From: an uncultured Clostridia bacterium
Lineage (GTDB): Bacteria > Bacillota > Clostridia > Oscillospirales > Ruminococcaceae
Length of the DNA stretch: 64,000 nt
Reading direction: 5' to 3'
Assembly: GCA_947624745.1 (NCBI GenBank)
Contig: CANQLR010000001.1
Span: 62,001 to 126,000 of the forward strand
Under the pieces are notes generated by a model. The model saw only the letters and a program-made list of their open reading frames with translations, had not been told where the DNA came from and searched no databases. The number at the start of each line of letters is the position of its first letter. Position 1 is the first letter of the stretch. A program made the translations under genes and the position numbers. This document shows, one piece after another, positions 29,607 through 39,116 of the stretch.

Positions 29607-32165
29607 TTGTTTGCAGAGGATAAAAAGGTTACGGTAACAGAGATAAACGACGAGATGAGATCGAGCTTTCTTGCCTACTCGATGTCGGTCATAATCCAGC
29701 GCGCGCTGCCCGACGTCCGCGACGGCTTAAAGCCTGTTCACCGCCGTATTCTTTACACCATGTACGAGGACGGGCTGACCCCCGACAAGAAGTATCTTAA
29801 GTGCGCGACCACCGTCGGCGATACTCTGGGACGTTATCACCCGCACGGCGACGCCTCGGTCTATGACGCGATGGTAAGACTGGCGCAGAAATTCTCGATG
29901 AGATATCCCCTCGTCGACGGCCACGGAAACTTCGGCTCGATCGACGGCGACCCGCCGGCCGCCTATAGGTATACCGAGTCGAAGATGGCGAAGATGGCGA
30001 TGAATATGCTCACCGACATCGACAAGGACACGGTCGACTGGATGCCGAACTATGACGACAGGCTTCAGGAGCCGGTGGTGCTGCCGTCGAGGTATCCGAA
30101 CATTCTGGTGAACGGCTCGGTCGGTATCGCGGTCGGCATGGCGACGAATATCCCGCCGCATAATTTGGGCGAGGTCATAGAAGGGCTCAAGCTGGTCGCC
30201 CGCAACCCCGACTGTACCCTTGAGGAGCTCATGGAGTGCGTGAAGGGCCCCGATTTCCCGACCGGAGGCATAATCATGGGCAGATCCGGCATCAGGGCGG
30301 CATACGCGACCGGCCGGGCGAAGATAACCCTTCGCTCCCGCACGAGCATCGAGGAGGTCAAGGGCAGAAACGCCATCATCGTCACCGAGATACCGTATAT
30401 GGTGAACAAGGCGAGGCTTTTGGAATCCATCGCCCAGCTCGTAAAGGACAAGCGGATCGACGGCATACACGAGCTTCGGGACGAATCGGACCGCTCGGGC
30501 ATGAGAATGGTGATCGAGCTCAAAAAGGACGCCAACCCGCAGATAATTTTAAACAAGCTTTTCAGCTTCACGCAATTGCAGGACACCGTCGGCGTTATCA
30601 TGTTGGCGCTTGTGAACGGCGTTCCGAAGGTTTTAAGCCTTAAGGAGATACTGGAAGAATACCTTAAGTTCCAAATTGAGGTCATCACCCGCCGCACAAG
30701 GTTCGACCTTAAAAAGGCGAGAGAGCGCGAGCATATCCTGCAGGGCCTTGTAATCGCGCTCGACTACATCGACGAGGTAATTAAGATAATCCGCGCCTCG
30801 GCGGGGCCCGCAGAGGCCAAGCAGGCGCTTATCGAGAGGTTCGGGATAACCGAGATCCAGGCGGAATACATCGCGAACATGCGGCTTATCCAGCTCTCCG
30901 GCCTCGAGCGGCAGAAGATCTATGACGAGCTGAAACAATTGGAGGAAAAAATTGCCGACCTCGAGGACATTCTTGCGAACGAGCAGCGGGTCGTCGACAT
31001 AGTTATTTCCGAAAGCGAGGAAATCGCCCGCAAATTCTCGGACGAAAGGCGGACGGAGATACAGTCGATCTCGGGCGAGGTCGACATCGAGGACCTCATT
31101 CCCGAGGACATGAACGTCATCGCGCTGACTAACAACGGCTACATAAAGCGCACCAGCTCGTCGGAGTACAGCGTTCAGAAGCGCGGCGGCAAGGGCGTTT
31201 CGGGCATGAAGCAGCGCGACGAGGACTTTGTCAGCTCGATGCACGTCTGCTCGACCCACGACAACGTGCTCTTTGTCACCGACCGCGGGGTCATGTATAA
31301 GCTGAAATGCTTCGAGATCCCCGAGGGCGGAAAGGCGTCGCGAGGGACGAATGTAATCAACCTCCTGCCGCTGCAGCAGGGCGAAAAGATCGCCGCGATA
31401 CTCTACTGCCGCGACTTTGACGAGGAAAAATATGTCACCATGGTGACGAAAAACGGCAAGATCAAGCGCACAAAGCTCGACCAGTACAAGAACGTCCGCA
31501 AAAACGGGCTTATCGCGATCGGCCTCGACGAAGGGGACGAGATCCGCGGGGCGCTGATGTCGGGCGGCGAGGACGAGCTTTTGGTCGCTACGAGAGCCGG
31601 GCAGATAATCCGCTTCGGCGAGGATAAGCTTCGCGTCATGGGCAGGGCTGCTCACGGCGTTCGGGCGATAAAGCTCCGCGAGGGGGACGAGGTCGTCTCG
31701 ATGGAGGCGGGCCGCGAGGGCGCGTATGTCCTCACCGTGACCGACAAGGGCTACGGGCGGCGCGTTCCGATCGAAAGCTACCGCGTACAGAACCGCGGCG
31801 GATACGGGATCCTCAACTATAAAACAGGCGGTGCGAAGGGCGACGTCTGCGGCATAAAGGTGCTTGACGGCGATGAGGACGTCATACTCATCTCGAACGA
31901 CGGGATCATCATAAGGGTGCGTTCGGGCGATATCTCGGTGATGGGGAGATATTCGGGCGGCGTGACGATCATGCGCACCAAGGGGTATGACGATAGGCGG
32001 GTCGCGGCATTCACGAGCGCTGAGCACGACGACGAGGCCGAGACCGAGGAGGTCGAGCAGCTCTCCGCCGAGGAGCTTCGGGCAATCGCCGAGGCAGAAG
32101 CAAAGGAAGAGGGGGAAGAGGTAGAGGAGGAGGTTAATGATGAGGGGGAAGAGGAGGGGGAGTAA
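29607..32165 (+). CDS. gyrA: DNA gyrase subunit A
   Basis: [10 protein letters not shown]-like block [38 protein letters not shown]; acidic C-terminal tail. Confidence 0.98.
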   Translation: MFAEDKKVTVTEINDEMRSSFLAYSMSVIIQRALPDVRDGLKPVHRRILYTMYEDGLTPDKKYLKCATTVGDTLGRYHPHGDASVYDAMVRLAQKFSMRYPLVDGHGNFGSIDGDPPAAYRYTESKMAKMAMNMLTDIDKDTVDWMPNYDDRLQEPVVLPSRYPNILVNGSVGIAVGMATNIPPHNLGEVIEGLKLVARNPDCTLEELMECVKGPDFPTGGIIMGRSGIRAAYATGRAKITLRSRTSIEEVKGRNAIIVTEIPYMVNKARLLESIAQLVKDKRIDGIHELRDESDRSGMRMVIELKKDANPQIILNKLFSFTQLQDTVGVIMLALVNGVPKVLSLKEILEEYLKFQIEVITRRTRFDLKKAREREHILQGLVIALDYIDEVIKIIRASAGPAEAKQALIERFGITEIQAEYIANMRLIQLSGLERQKIYDELKQLEEKIADLEDILANEQRVVDIVISESEEIARKFSDERRTEIQSISGEVDIEDLIPEDMNVIALTNNGYIKRTSSSEYSVQKRGGKGVSGMKQRDEDFVSSMHVCSTHDNVLFVTDRGVMYKLKCFEIPEGGKASRGTNVINLLPLQQGEKIAAILYCRDFDEEKYVTMVTKNGKIKRTKLDQYKNVRKNGLIAIGLDEGDEIRGALMSGGEDELLVATRAGQIIRFGEDKLRVMGRAAHGVRAIKLREGDEVVSMEAGREGAYVLTVTDKGYGRRVPIESYRVQNRGGYGILNYKTGGAKGDVCGIKVLDGDEDVILISNDGIIIRVRSGDISVMGRYSGGVTIMRTKGYDDRRVAAFTSAEHDDEAETEEVEQLSAEELRAIAEAEAKEEGEEVEEEVNDEGEEEGE

Positions 32166-32189
32166 AAGGGGAAGACAGATGAGGTAAAA

Positions 32190-33335
32190 TAATGGGCCCC
32201 CTCCCGGGTGTGGGAGGGGGCGATTTGTATGCGAGTGCGGGGCGAAGCCCCAAAGCCCATGGAATGGGCTTTGTCCGCCGTCGGAGAGGTTTGTGCTATC
32301 CTTATAAATAGCAGAGGATTCGACAATTTGCAAAGCCGTGCAATCTCTGTTACGGCGGGAATCGCGCCGAGGGCGCGATTAGGGCTTCGCCCTTACCCCC
32401 CTGCGCCTTGCTGAATTTCGCTTTTGCCCCACCTTGCCGGCAAAAGGTATTCGCTTCGCTCATGCTATCTTAAGCCCCCACCCCTGCCCCTCCCCAGTGG
32501 GGAGGGGTGGCTCGACGGACTTTGGGGGAAATCTGTGAGGGTGAGCAGGACTCGAGCAAGTTGGAAAAGGTATTCGCTCGCAGGCGAGCGAATGCTATTT
32601 TAAGCGCCCTCCCCCGCCAAGGCTTTGAGCAAACCTATAGATATGCATCACCCCCTCCCGGTGGGAGGGGGCGCTCTTTGTATGCGCATGGGGGCGAAGG
32701 CCGGGCGGCAGCGGAGCTGCCGCCGTGCCCGCCGCGCTTGCGCGGCGGGCGGTGCGCGTAAGACGCGCACACGGGCTTCGCCGCGCGGGGTCAGCGCTTT
32801 GTGCCCTTAATGCAGTAAAGTGTAGGCCTGCACAGGCAAGTAGAGGCAGGAAAGCGGGAATATTGCAAGGGTGGTGGAGAGGCACTGACCGGGGCGAAGC
32901 CCCAAAGCCCATGGAATGGGCTTTGTCCGCCGTGGGAGAGGTTAGTGCGGTCTTTTTAAATGGCAGGAAATTTGATAATTTACAAAGTCTTGGAAATTTT
33001 GCTACGGCGGGAATTGCGCCGAATGGCGCAATTAGGGCTTCGCCCCTGCCCCCTGCGCCTTGCTGAATTTCACTTTTGCCCCACCTTGCCGGAAAAAGGT
33101 ATTCGCTACGCTCATACTATCTTAAGCCCCCACCCCTGCCCCTCCCCACCGGGGAGGGGGTAGCTTGTCGGACCTTGAGGAAACGCCGTAAAGGTGAGCA
33201 GACCCCGGGCATATCGTAAAAGGTATTCGCTCGCACACTCGCTCATTCTATTTCAAGCCCCACCCCCTCCGACCCTTGAGCAGACCTACAGCCATAAAAT
33301 TTGCCCCCTCCCGGTGGGAGGGGGCCTTCGCCCTA
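32190..33335 (+). repeat. Modular cloverleaf-repeat block R6, tandem composite
   Basis: Type 1 units 32239-32392 and 32891-33045; type 2 unit 32691-32782; linkers repeated in the same order. Confidence 0.9.
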
Positions 33336-35780
33336 CTGCCTTATCTCATGTCCCCCCACTCCCCCGAGGGCGTACAGCGGGTTTATCCTATCCCCGTAAT
33401 GCCTCATCTCGAAGTGCAGGTGGTTGCCCGAGGCCGAGCCGGTCATGCCGACCTCCGCAATGGTATCGCCCTTTTCGACCCGGTCTCCCTCGGTGACGAG
33501 AAGCTTCGAGCAGTGCCCGTAGTAGCACTCGTACCCGTGGCCGCAGTCGACGATGACGAGCTTTCCGTATGCCGCGTACTCGCCGGCAAAGGTGACCTTT
33601 CCGTCGCAGGCGGCGTAGATAGGCGTTCCGCGCGGTATCCCCGCGATGTCGAGCGCCATGTGGTTAGAGTGATCCCAGCTTCGCCAGCCGGGCAGGGTCG
33701 AAATGTAGCAGGAGCTGTCCCTCGCGACCGGCCAGCAGAATGTGCCGAGGGTGTCGATGATCTCCGTGTCGCCGTCAAGGAATGTGTTCGGCTTAGTGCC
33801 GACCCTGAACTTGCGCGGTACCATTTCCTCTAGGATCGTCCGCGAGACTATCTCCCGCCCGGTTTCTTTTCCGTTCGTGAGGGTGACCAGCGCCGTGACG
33901 TTTTCGTATCCGTCCGAGCCCTGTTGCAAAAGTATCTCGCAGTACTGCTCTCTCCGCGATGTCTCCTCGTATTCGGTGGTGCGCTCGATGACCTGCTCAT
34001 ACGCCTCGTAATAGGTCGTGAGGACGTTCAGATACGGCTCGGTGTAGTGATATGTAACGATGTCGCCCCTGTGGACGCCCTCCGCAAGCTCGGGGTTGTC
34101 CCGCTCAAATTCCTCGCGGGTGATGCCGAGGCTCTCGCAAATTTCCGAGATAGTATCCCCCCGGACGACGGTGTAATATGCCTCGACCTCCGTACCGCCG
34201 GTGATGAGATCTAAAGCCTCGTCGGGCGGCACAAGCACGTCGCCGATGTATCTGCCCTCGCTGAAATAGATGTCGTCCTCGAAGAAAACGTCCACCGCGT
34301 TGACCGTGGAATAGGCGTTCAGCTTTTCGTCGAGCGCCTCGCGTATCTTCTGCATATCCTCCTCGGAATAAACCCCGAAGAGCTCGTCGTTTATGTAGAG
34401 CCCATAGGCGTAAACTATCTGCACGTCCCCCTGCTCAATCATCGTCTCGGAGAGGCTGTCGATGTCGTCGACCGTCTGTTTCTCCGACTCCGGCATATTC
34501 ATCACCGTGACCGAGAATTTCGGGGTGACAAGGATCGGCTTGTCGTTTTCGGTGAAGGTCACCTTGTCCTGAACAAGGCTCATCGCCTCGTTGTATGTCG
34601 CCTCGTTTTCGATGGCGCCGATGTCGCTGCCGTTATAGGTCACCGAAATCGCGTACTGTAGCGTCGAGGCGTATCTTATCAGCGCGACCAGAAACAGTAT
34701 GCAGACCGCCGGGGCGATATAGTTGAACCCGAAGCGGATAATTTCGATTATCGCGCCGAAGAATCGCCAGATAGTGCCGATAATTGATCCGACCGCGCTG
34801 AAAAATCCCTTTTCCTTCGCCTTTGTAAAGCGTATCGCGGCGTTTTCGATTCCTCCCCACGCGTAGGCTATCGGGGTGAGCAAAAACGCTTTTAAGTCCC
34901 ACAGAGGCTGGTTGAATTTTCGCTTGAGCCAGCCGAACACCGCGCCGAAGACTTTTTTCAGCACTCCCCCGACGGCGCGAAAAACAAGCCCCATCGCCCT
35001 GCTTAAGACCTCCCACCCGCAGGCGCCTATCCCCCCAAGGAGGCCCGCCGCGCCCTTTGCGGTGTTTTTTCCGGTGGTCTTGACCGCGTTTTTCGAGGCT
35101 ATAGCCCCGCGTTTAACGCCGCCTGCGACCCCCTTCGCCATGCCGGCGATAACGCCGCAGACCCCCTCGCCCAGATCGCTCAGAAACGCCGCCAAGCCCC
35201 GAAGCACCGCCTTCGAGCACTTCCCTGCCGCCGCCGCGCCAACAGAAACGGCCGCGACAAAGCTCTCCGCGAAGCTCTTTTTCGGCTCCTTCGGCTTGTC
35301 CTTTTCGGGAGGCGTCCCCTCCCCCGCCGCGCTTTCGGCGAGGTCTGCCGCGCTCTCGCCCTCCTCCGGCACTACTGCCTCGGGAGCGGTTTTTTCTTGT
35401 GCCTCCACTGCCGCAATTTCAACGGCTTCGGACGCGCTTTCGCCCTCCTCCGGCGCTATAGCCTCGGGAGCGGTTTTTTCTTCGGCTTCCACAGCCGCAA
35501 TTTCGGCGGCTTCGGGCATGCTCTCGCCCTCCCCCGGCGCTACAGCCTCGGGAGCGGCATTTTCTTCCTTTATATCATCGACGGGCGCGGCCTTTTCGCC
35601 CTTTCCCTTTTTCCGTCTGCGCCCAAACAGCCCCCAAAAAGCCCCTTTCTTGGCGCTTTCGGTGGGCGTTTCGGGAGCCTTAGGCTCCTCGGACTCCTCG
35701 GGCAGAGCCGCGCCGGGCCCCTCGGCGATTTCTTCCTTTGTCTGCGCCTCCTCGGGCGCCGCTGTCAGGTTCAAGGTCAC
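33333..35780 (-). CDS. Large membrane-anchored cell-wall peptidase: acidic repeat N-terminus, TM, LysM, G5-like, M23 metallopeptidase
   Basis: LysM YYTVVRGDTISEICESLGITREEFERDNPEL; M23 HMALDIAGIPRGTPIYAACDGKVTFAG...GYECYYGHCSKLLV...GNHLHFEMR. Confidence 0.9.
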   Translation of the reverse strand: MTLNLTAAPEEAQTKEEIAEGPGAALPEESEEPKAPETPTESAKKGAFWGLFGRRRKKGKGEKAAPVDDIKEENAAPEAVAPGEGESMPEAAEIAAVEAEEKTAPEAIAPEEGESASEAVEIAAVEAQEKTAPEAVVPEEGESAADLAESAAGEGTPPEKDKPKEPKKSFAESFVAAVSVGAAAAGKCSKAVLRGLAAFLSDLGEGVCGVIAGMAKGVAGGVKRGAIASKNAVKTTGKNTAKGAAGLLGGIGACGWEVLSRAMGLVFRAVGGVLKKVFGAVFGWLKRKFNQPLWDLKAFLLTPIAYAWGGIENAAIRFTKAKEKGFFSAVGSIIGTIWRFFGAIIEIIRFGFNYIAPAVCILFLVALIRYASTLQYAISVTYNGSDIGAIENEATYNEAMSLVQDKVTFTENDKPILVTPKFSVTVMNMPESEKQTVDDIDSLSETMIEQGDVQIVYAYGLYINDELFGVYSEEDMQKIREALDEKLNAYSTVNAVDVFFEDDIYFSEGRYIGDVLVPPDEALDLITGGTEVEAYYTVVRGDTISEICESLGITREEFERDNPELAEGVHRGDIVTYHYTEPYLNVLTTYYEAYEQVIERTTEYEETSRREQYCEILLQQGSDGYENVTALVTLTNGKETGREIVSRTILEEMVPRKFRVGTKPNTFLDGDTEIIDTLGTFCWPVARDSSCYISTLPGWRSWDHSNHMALDIAGIPRGTPIYAACDGKVTFAGEYAAYGKLVIVDCGHGYECYYGHCSKLLVTEGDRVEKGDTIAEVGMTGSASGNHLHFEMRHYGDRINPLYALGGVGGHEIRQ

Positions 35781-36151
35781 ACCTCCTTCCGCGAAAAGTT
35801 ACAAAACGGTTACAATTTGTAACCATTATAACACATACTGCATAAAAAATCAACCCCCAAAAGCTGGAAAATGTCCGGGGGACGTTCCCAGCTTAGAAGA
35901 TAGAGATTAGAGGATAGAAAGTTAGAGTTGCGAGGTGTCGCCTTCGGCGACGGGATCAGAGTGCGAACAGAGCGCGGGGTCGAAAAATGTCGAAATTTAT
36001 GGAGGGTGCGACGTTATCAAAGCGCGAACAGAGCGCGGCCGCCGAAAATGTCGAATCTTATGGAGCGGGGCGAAAATTAAAATGTCTCCAAAGGAGACAC
36101 CTTAAAAATCTGACTTCTGACTATCTGACCTCTGTCCTCTGTATGCTTCCG

Positions 36152-36772
36152 TTATTCTTTATTATACGGAAGCATACCGGCCACCTCAAACGCCCCGGAC
36201 TGCTGCCACATCTGCGCGGTCGCAAGGACGGTGAACCCCTCGCCGAAGTCGCAGGCGTACTCGTTCGGCGAATACTTCGGCAGCCCGAAACAGCCCATGA
36301 TGTTCATGATTATCCCCCCGTGGGTGACCACCGCCGCGCTCCCGAAGCCGTTTTTCATCATGTCGCCGATGATGAAGTCGACCCCCTCGTAACAGCGCTT
36401 CACGACCGAGCGAAGGCTCTCGCCGCCCGGCGCGGGGTTGTCGAGCCCGCCCTTGAGAAACTGCTTGTAGCGCGGGTCGGGCGAAAGCTCGGTGAGAAGC
36501 CTGCCCTCGAACTCGCCGAAGCTCATCTCGCGAAATTCCGGCACCACCCGGGCGTACCCCTCGGGGTACAAAAACGCCGCGGTCTCGACGCACTGCCTCA
36601 TCGGGCTGACGTAGACCTTGTCGGCGGGCGGGTAGACGAACTCGGCGGCCTTTTTGACGAGCTCGCGCCGGCCCTTCGCCGAGACCCTCGTCTCGGAAAT
36701 GCCGCAGTACCGCCCCTCCTCGTTGGCCTCGGTGAGCCCGTGGCGGATGAAATGTATGCGATAGGTTATCAT
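36152..36772 (-). CDS. Histidine phosphatase superfamily (phosphoglycerate mutase-like)
   Basis: IHFIRHGLTEANEEGRYCG; MSFGEFEGRL; VTHGGIIM. Confidence 0.9.
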   Translation of the reverse strand: MITYRIHFIRHGLTEANEEGRYCGISETRVSAKGRRELVKKAAEFVYPPADKVYVSPMRQCVETAAFLYPEGYARVVPEFREMSFGEFEGRLLTELSPDPRYKQFLKGGLDNPAPGGESLRSVVKRCYEGVDFIIGDMMKNGFGSAAVVTHGGIIMNIMGCFGLPKYSPNEYACDFGEGFTVLATAQMWQQSGAFEVAGMLPYNKE

Positions 36773-36956
36773 TTTAAGCTCCTTTTAAGGTGATACCCTA
36801 TTTTAGCATATTTGCCCGCAAAATGCAATAGCCGCGAGTAGAATGCAGATGTCAGACCGTCAGAGGTCAGAGTTAAGCGGTGTCGCCTTTCGGCGACGGA
36901 TCAAAGCGGGTCAATGCAGGGGGGAGAAATGCCTCCAGCGAGCCGGTCGAGAGCGT

Positions 36957-36991
36957 TCTATCCTCTATCTTCTATCTTCTAACATCTAAAC
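36957..36991 (+). repeat. Heptad pyrimidine repeat (A-type)
   Basis: TCTATCC TCTATCT TCTATCT TCTAACA TCTAAAC. Confidence 0.8.
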
Positions 36992-37158
36992 GGCGGAAGC
37001 CGGTTCCTGCACCCGTCCCTCTCGAAGCCGCATTCGCCCTTGTTGAGGCATTCTATCCGCCGCTCCTCCGAGGCCGGCACCGAAACGACGATGACGTTCC
37101 TCCCGAGGTGAGTGCAGTAGCGCACGTCGGTGATCTTTAAGTCTTTTAATGTTTTCAT
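36979..37158 (-). CDS. 59-aa cysteine-rich small protein, function unknown
   Basis: MKTLKDLKITDVRYCTHLGRNVIVVSVPASEERRIECLNKGECGFERDGCRNRLPPFRC; five Cys, likely metal-binding; just below track cutoff. Confidence 0.6.
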   Translation of the reverse strand: MKTLKDLKITDVRYCTHLGRNVIVVSVPASEERRIECLNKGECGFERDGCRNRLPPFRC

Positions 37159-37214
37159 GAAGATCCCTCCCGAAGTTAAGATAGGAAATTATATGCAGGA
37201 GGGGCAAGGACGAA

Positions 37215-39116
37215 TTACGGGAGCATATCGTCAGAGTCCCCCTCCCCCTCATAATACCTCGCCTGCGCGTCCCAAAGCTCTTTATACCTTCCCTCCGCCG
37301 CTATGAGGCCGGCGTGGGTGCCGCGCTCGATAATTCCGCCGTCCTCAAAGACGAGTATCTCCTTGCAAAAGCGGCAGCTCGAAAGCCGGTGGCTTATATA
37401 TATCGCCGTGCGGTCGCCGACTATCTCGTCGAATTCCCTGTAAATATCTGCCTCCGCGAGGGGGTCCAAGGACGCCGTCGGCTCGTCTAAAACGATGAAC
37501 GGCGAGTTTTTATAGAGAGAGCGCGCGATCGCGACCTTCTGCTTCTCGCCTCCCGAAAGAACTATGCCGTCCTCGTCGAAATCCTTGCCGAGCCATGTTT
37601 CAAGCCCGTCCGGGAGCTCGCCGAGCCTCTCGCCGAAGCCCGCGTCGACAAGGCACTTCTCCGCCCGCTCCCCGTCGACGTCGCAGGAGCCCGCGACGTT
37701 CTGCCCGAGCTTGTGCGCCATCAGCCAATAGTCCTGAAAGACCACCGAGAAGATCGCCATATACTCGTCGTAGCGGTACTTTTTTATGTTCACGCCGTTG
37801 AGGAGGATCTCCCCCTCCTGCGGGTCGTAAAGGCGGCAGAGAAGCTTTATGAATGTCGATTTTCCCGAGCCGTTCTCGCCGACGACCGCAAGCTTCGTCC
37901 CGACGTTAAAGCTCACCGAAACGTGCCGCAGCGCCCATCTGTCCGAGTTCGGGTATTTAAAGCTCACGTCGCGGAATTCGACGTTGTAGTTTCTGTCGCT
38001 TCGCTTTTCGGTCGTGAGGGTGCCCCGATACATCTTGTTCGGGATGTCTAAAAATTCAAAGATGTCCTTCAAAAACTTCGCGTTTACGCGGAAGACCTCA
38101 AGCACGAGGATCACGTTCATGACCCCCGTGACGAATTTCGTGACCGCGCCGACGTACTGCGTGACCTCGCCGAGGCCGAACGCCCCGCCGAGCGCCTTCA
38201 GGCACACAAACATGTATATCACGCACATCAGAAGCTTTTCGCCCAACTCCGCACCGACGCTCATAAGCCCGCCGAGGCCCTTGTTGTGTCTGTCGAAGAC
38301 TCCGCCCGTGAACCACGGGCCCGAGTCCTTGAGCCAGCGGTAGTGCTTTAAAAATCCCTCGCTTTGGTTATACATTCTGTAATCGACCATCGAATCGGGG
38401 TCGCTGTTTATAAATCCGAAGTGCCCGAAAAGCCTGTTCCCGAGCCTCGCCTTGTCGGCAAGCGACGCGTTCATGTCATGTTTTTTGCTTTGAAGCGCCG
38501 GGGATATCGACGCGCAGGCAAACATCAGTGCCACCGAACCAAACGCTGCGAGCGGGCTGTTCAGAAACGCGTAGGGGCTTCCCTCGGGGACCTTGTTTAT
38601 TATCAGCCCCGCCGTCATCGCGACCGCGCCGACAACGTTGAAAACGTTCGACAAAAGGGCCTCAAAGTTCGCCTGTAATATCGAAAACCCCCAGCCCTGC
38701 CAGTTTCGGTTCTGCGATATCTGATCCCGAAGGTCTCTCACCCGCTGGTCCTCGACGTCGCTGTAGTCCATCGACATGAGCTTTTCGTCCTCGATCCGGC
38801 TCAGGTTGTGCCAGAAGTTCGCGGTCTTGACCTCGTAGGCGTGATACATCACCCCGTTTATGATCGCGAACACCGCCGTCGAGATTATCTGAAACGCCGC
38901 CCAGAATATGAGGGCCTCCGGCCGTCTCTCCCCCGCGAGTTCTCCTATGAGCCTTGCCGTCACGAAAAGCGAGGCGTAGGAAAACACCGTCCCCAGAAGC
39001 GCCTTAATCGTGACGTAGGGGAACATCAGCCTGTTTTTCGAGCTTAAGAGCTTCACCGCCCGAACGTTTATCCGAAACGCCTCTTTCCAAGGCATCTTGT
39101 CCGATTTATTCGCCAT
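37215..39116 (-). CDS. ABC transporter, fused permease/ATPase (exporter type)
   Basis: Walker A GENGSGKST, signature LSGGEKQKVAIARSL, FIVLDEPTASLDP. Confidence 0.95.
   Translation of the reverse strand: MANKSDKMPWKEAFRINVRAVKLLSSKNRLMFPYVTIKALLGTVFSYASLFVTARLIGELAGERRPEALIFWAAFQIISTAVFAIINGVMYHAYEVKTANFWHNLSRIEDEKLMSMDYSDVEDQRVRDLRDQISQNRNWQGWGFSILQANFEALLSNVFNVVGAVAMTAGLIINKVPEGSPYAFLNSPLAAFGSVALMFACASISPALQSKKHDMNASLADKARLGNRLFGHFGFINSDPDSMVDYRMYNQSEGFLKHYRWLKDSGPWFTGGVFDRHNKGLGGLMSVGAELGEKLLMCVIYMFVCLKALGGAFGLGEVTQYVGAVTKFVTGVMNVILVLEVFRVNAKFLKDIFEFLDIPNKMYRGTLTTEKRSDRNYNVEFRDVSFKYPNSDRWALRHVSVSFNVGTKLAVVGENGSGKSTFIKLLCRLYDPQEGEILLNGVNIKKYRYDEYMAIFSVVFQDYWLMAHKLGQNVAGSCDVDGERAEKCLVDAGFGERLGELPDGLETWLGKDFDEDGIVLSGGEKQKVAIARSLYKNSPFIVLDEPTASLDPLAEADIYREFDEIVGDRTAIYISHRLSSCRFCKEILVFEDGGIIERGTHAGLIAAEGRYKELWDAQARYYEGEGDSDDMLP

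Noticed and set aside
30633-32333. 566-aa ORF antisense to gyrA
   Set aside because: gyrA on + is unambiguous; the antisense frame has no recognisable domain
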